Position numbers and translations under genes: made by a program. The notes below the pieces were generated by a model. It searched no databases. It saw only the letters and a program-made list of their open reading frames with translations, and was not told the DNA's origin. This document shows, one piece after another, positions 5,677 to 7,439 of a stretch of 7,439 nucleotides of DNA (positions are counted from its first letter, which is position 1; every line of letters begins with the position of its first letter). Origin of the DNA: an uncultured Rikenellaceae bacterium (GTDB taxonomy: Bacteria > Bacteroidota > Bacteroidia > Bacteroidales > Rikenellaceae); NCBI GenBank assembly GCA_947074135.1, contig CAMTOL010000104.1, forward strand, positions 1-7,439, given 5' to 3'.

Positions 5677-6982
5677 TTTTTCTGGAGTCTATAAATTTTC
5701 TAGGTTTACGGTTTGTTTCTAGGTTATGAACATCGAGAATCTCTTTCAAATCTTTGATAACAATATTTGGAGTTACGCGAAGTTTGGAACGAAAGTTCTC
5801 AACTAACTCTTTGACAATATATAATCTGACATCTTCTCTCACTGCCACATTAACAGTCAAGTCATCAGTTCCATATTCACTATCGCTCACCTCCACATAG
5901 TAAGCCAAAATATCACTTCGTTGGTCTAACACATCAAAAACGGCTGTCGGATAGAGAGTTGTACCTTTGAACTTAATCATCTGATTTTTTCGACCAATAA
6001 TTGGGCTAATACGTTTAGTTGTCCTCCCACAGCTACACTTCTGGGTATGGAAACAGGCTACATCGCCAGTACTGAATCTCAACAGCGGCATAGCTTCAAC
6101 TCCAAGTGTTGTAACGACCAGCTCACCATACTCTCCGTCGGGCAACACTCTACCCTCGTTGTCAACTATCTCTGTAATAATCAGTTCAGGATGATGATGT
6201 CCTCCCTCTCCAGCCTCACACTCAGTAAAAGTTGTTGCCATCTCTGTCGAGGCATAGGTCGAATAGAGTTCTATATCCCATTTCTGTTTAATCTTTTGTC
6301 CCAACAAATTTAGTGAAAAATCTCTTTCTCTAAGCGATTCGCCTATACAAACAGCTTTCTTTATCGAGCTATTTCGATAGTCAATCCCATTCCGTTCGGC
6401 GTAGTCAATGAGTTTAAGTATAAAGCTAGGCACACAGATAATAGCGGTTGGAGTGATTCTTTGAATTGTATCCCACTGTAACTCAGGCACTCCATTACCC
6501 ACTCTAACAATTCCTCCACCTAGCTTTCTAATACCCAAAAAATAGGCTAGCCCTGCCATAAAGCGTTTATCAATGGTGGTCATCAGCTGAAAAACATCAT
6601 CTTCGTCACACCCTGCACAGCTAAACGATATAGCTTCGTTATACGCCAATCTCTCAAGGTCGGCATCCGATAGCGCAAAGGTAACAGGGTCGCCAAGCGT
6701 TCCCGAAGTAGTAATATAATCAACAATTTGACGTGGTTCGACACACAAAAAGTCTTCGTTTCTGCTCTGCAAATCGCTTTTAGTGGTAATTGGAATTTTA
6801 CACAACTCATCAACACCACTAATTTGAGCGACATCAATACCATTTTTATCAAAGAGTTCTTGATAGTATGGTGATTTTTGTTTCAAATAGTGGAGCAACT
6901 CTCGTAGCTTCTCGTTTTGAAATTCCAAGATTTTCTCTGCTGTTTCAAACTCAATCTTTGGAGTAAAGTTTGTTATTTTCAT
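5669..6982 (-). CDS. PaaK-like adenylate-forming acyl/aryl-CoA ligase
   Basis: This intact 437-residue enzyme of the ANL superfamily should activate a carboxylic acid with ATP as an acyl-adenylate and pass it to CoA or another thiol. Motifs in order: phosphate loop YITTSGTLGDP (89-99); YSTYASTE (240-247), the A5 motif; Cys255, His262-264 and CSCG (316-319), which resemble the zinc site seen in many PaaK relatives; STGD (304-307), whose Asp binds the ATP ribose; hinge GRKNQMIKFKG (330-340); and C-terminal NRKPRKFID (424-432) with candidate catalytic Lys426. Length matches phenylacetate-CoA ligase, but sequence style is nearer to the PaaK/coenzyme F390-synthetase-like group, so the substrate is open. 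Its start overlaps the esterase gene by 32 nt and its end overlaps the acyltransferase by 8 nt. The context suggests it feeds an acyl group to that acyltransferase. Confidence 0.88.
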   Translation of the reverse strand: MKITNFTPKIEFETAEKILEFQNEKLRELLHYLKQKSPYYQELFDKNGIDVAQISGVDELCKIPITTKSDLQSRNEDFLCVEPRQIVDYITTSGTLGDPVTFALSDADLERLAYNEAISFSCAGCDEDDVFQLMTTIDKRFMAGLAYFLGIRKLGGGIVRVGNGVPELQWDTIQRITPTAIICVPSFILKLIDYAERNGIDYRNSSIKKAVCIGESLRERDFSLNLLGQKIKQKWDIELYSTYASTEMATTFTECEAGEGGHHHPELIITEIVDNEGRVLPDGEYGELVVTTLGVEAMPLLRFSTGDVACFHTQKCSCGRTTKRISPIIGRKNQMIKFKGTTLYPTAVFDVLDQRSDILAYYVEVSDSEYGTDDLTVNVAVREDVRLYIVKELVENFRSKLRVTPNIVIKDLKEILDVHNLETNRKPRKFIDSRKNG

Positions 6983-7391
6983 TTATCGTATTGTACCAAT
7001 TCAAAAACTCATTAGTCCACTCTAGCGCCTCCATTCCCTCTTTTCGTTTAACTCCAAAACCGTGTGTTCCACTCTCATATAAGAATAACGCATAGTCGCA
7101 TCCTTTATCTTCGAGAGAGTCTGCAAGTACCACACTATTTCGATAATCAACCACAGGATCTTTTTTCGAGTGAGCAATAAACACTGGAGGCATATTACTA
7201 TGCACGTTTTTTTCGATTGAAAGTTCCTCACACATCTGCGAAGATGGATTTCTTCCAATCAGGTTTTTTTGTGAACCTTGGTGCATAAACTCCTCACTCA
7301 TAGTTACAACGGGATAAATCATAGCTGCAAAGTCTGGTCGAAGCGAAACTCCTTTATGCTCTACACTAAAACTTTTGTCCGCAAATATCAT
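6951..7391 (-). CDS. Open C-terminal fragment of the esterase (146 residues)
   Basis: This is the stretch after the TAA, starting at an internal Met. SLRPDFAAMIYPVVTM (16-31) and KNLIGRNPSS (42-51) are typical of acetyl-esterase/BD-FAE proteins. HSKKDPVV (74-81) supplies candidate catalytic Asp78, and SGTHGFGV (107-114) candidate His110. Without the Ser-bearing elbow upstream the fragment cannot be active. It ends in TGA 32 nt inside the ligase gene. Confidence 0.65.
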   Translation of the reverse strand: MIFADKSFSVEHKGVSLRPDFAAMIYPVVTMSEEFMHQGSQKNLIGRNPSSQMCEELSIEKNVHSNMPPVFIAHSKKDPVVDYRNSVVLADSLEDKGCDYALFLYESGTHGFGVKRKEGMEALEWTNEFLNWYNTINENNKLYSKD

Positions 7392-7439
7392 TTACATACC
7401 AACACAGTGTCCACCAGCTGACAAACCCCTAACCACACA
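6951..7439 (-). pseudogene. BD-FAE-like esterase, C-terminal part, with an in-frame stop
   Basis: The gene enters from beyond the right edge. From 7439 the frame reads a nucleophile elbow, GLSAGGHCVGM, with Ser at 7421-7419, then a TAA at 7394-7392, then MIFADKSFSV and the rest of an alpha/beta hydrolase. The elbow and the downstream part belong to one protein in the acetyl-esterase/BD-FAE family (carbohydrate-ester deacylases), and both are in the same frame, so the TAA interrupts a gene. One base change from CAA (Gln) would produce it. The stop is only 45 bp from the window end, where assemblies are least reliable; error is as likely as real decay. Confidence 0.7.

Noticed and set aside
4531..7439. 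Reassigned stop codons (TAG/TAA read as Gln) to explain the interrupted genes
   Set aside because: rmuC, the GSCFA gene and the secreted hydrolase all end at TAG where their families end. The KtrA-like gene, the ligase and the acyltransferase end at TAA. Read-through would also not restore the missing catalytic His.
1..7439. Search for CRISPR arrays, insertion sequences, prophage, toxin-antitoxin pairs or defence genes
   Set aside because: No spaced direct repeats, terminal inverted repeats, transposase motifs or recognisable defence domains were seen on either strand.

Overview
The window looks like one short, AT-rich contig from a member of the Bacteroidota, probably order Bacteroidales. 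Four things point that way. The proteins (a WecA-type transferase with the RKxH...PRLGG block, RmuC, a GSCFA protein, a KtrA-type protein, a PaaK-like ligase followed by a PlsC-like acyltransferase) resemble that group. Promoters fit the TTTG / TAnnTTTG pattern. There are no clear Shine-Dalgarno sites. Start codons sit behind A-rich leaders. Family assignments come from motifs I recognise by eye; no database search was run.

Layout: bases 1-51 are not biological. They are the end of an Illumina P5/TruSeq adapter with an 8-base i5 index. Bases 52-300 (minus) encode the first 83 residues of a WecA/MraY-family glycosyl-1-phosphate transferase, cut off by the adapter. A divergent promoter region (301-557) separates it from rmuC (558-1841, plus). 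rmuC converges on a GSCFA-domain gene (1894-2754, minus). A second divergent region leads to a KtrA/TrkA-like RCK protein (plus; start corrected to 2864). That gene overlaps by 6 bp, tail to tail, with a secreted alpha/beta hydrolase (3545-4456, minus).

From 7439 down to 4531 there is a tightly packed minus-strand operon: a BD-FAE-like esterase (entering from outside the window), a PaaK-like adenylate-forming ligase (intact), and a PlsC-like acyltransferase. The genes overlap by 32 and 8 nt. The esterase carries one in-frame stop (TAA). The acyltransferase carries two in-frame stops (TAG, TAG) four codons apart, with no frameshift. The acyltransferase has also lost the Asn-His of its catalytic block. 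The set looks like an acyl-activation and acyl-transfer module that is either decaying or corrupted by sequencing or assembly error. The adapter shows the reads were not fully cleaned, so error is a live alternative.

I found no RNA gene, CRISPR array, insertion sequence, prophage or defence system. Apart from the broken operon, the genes are ordinary housekeeping or accessory functions. I do not see a convincing undescribed system here.
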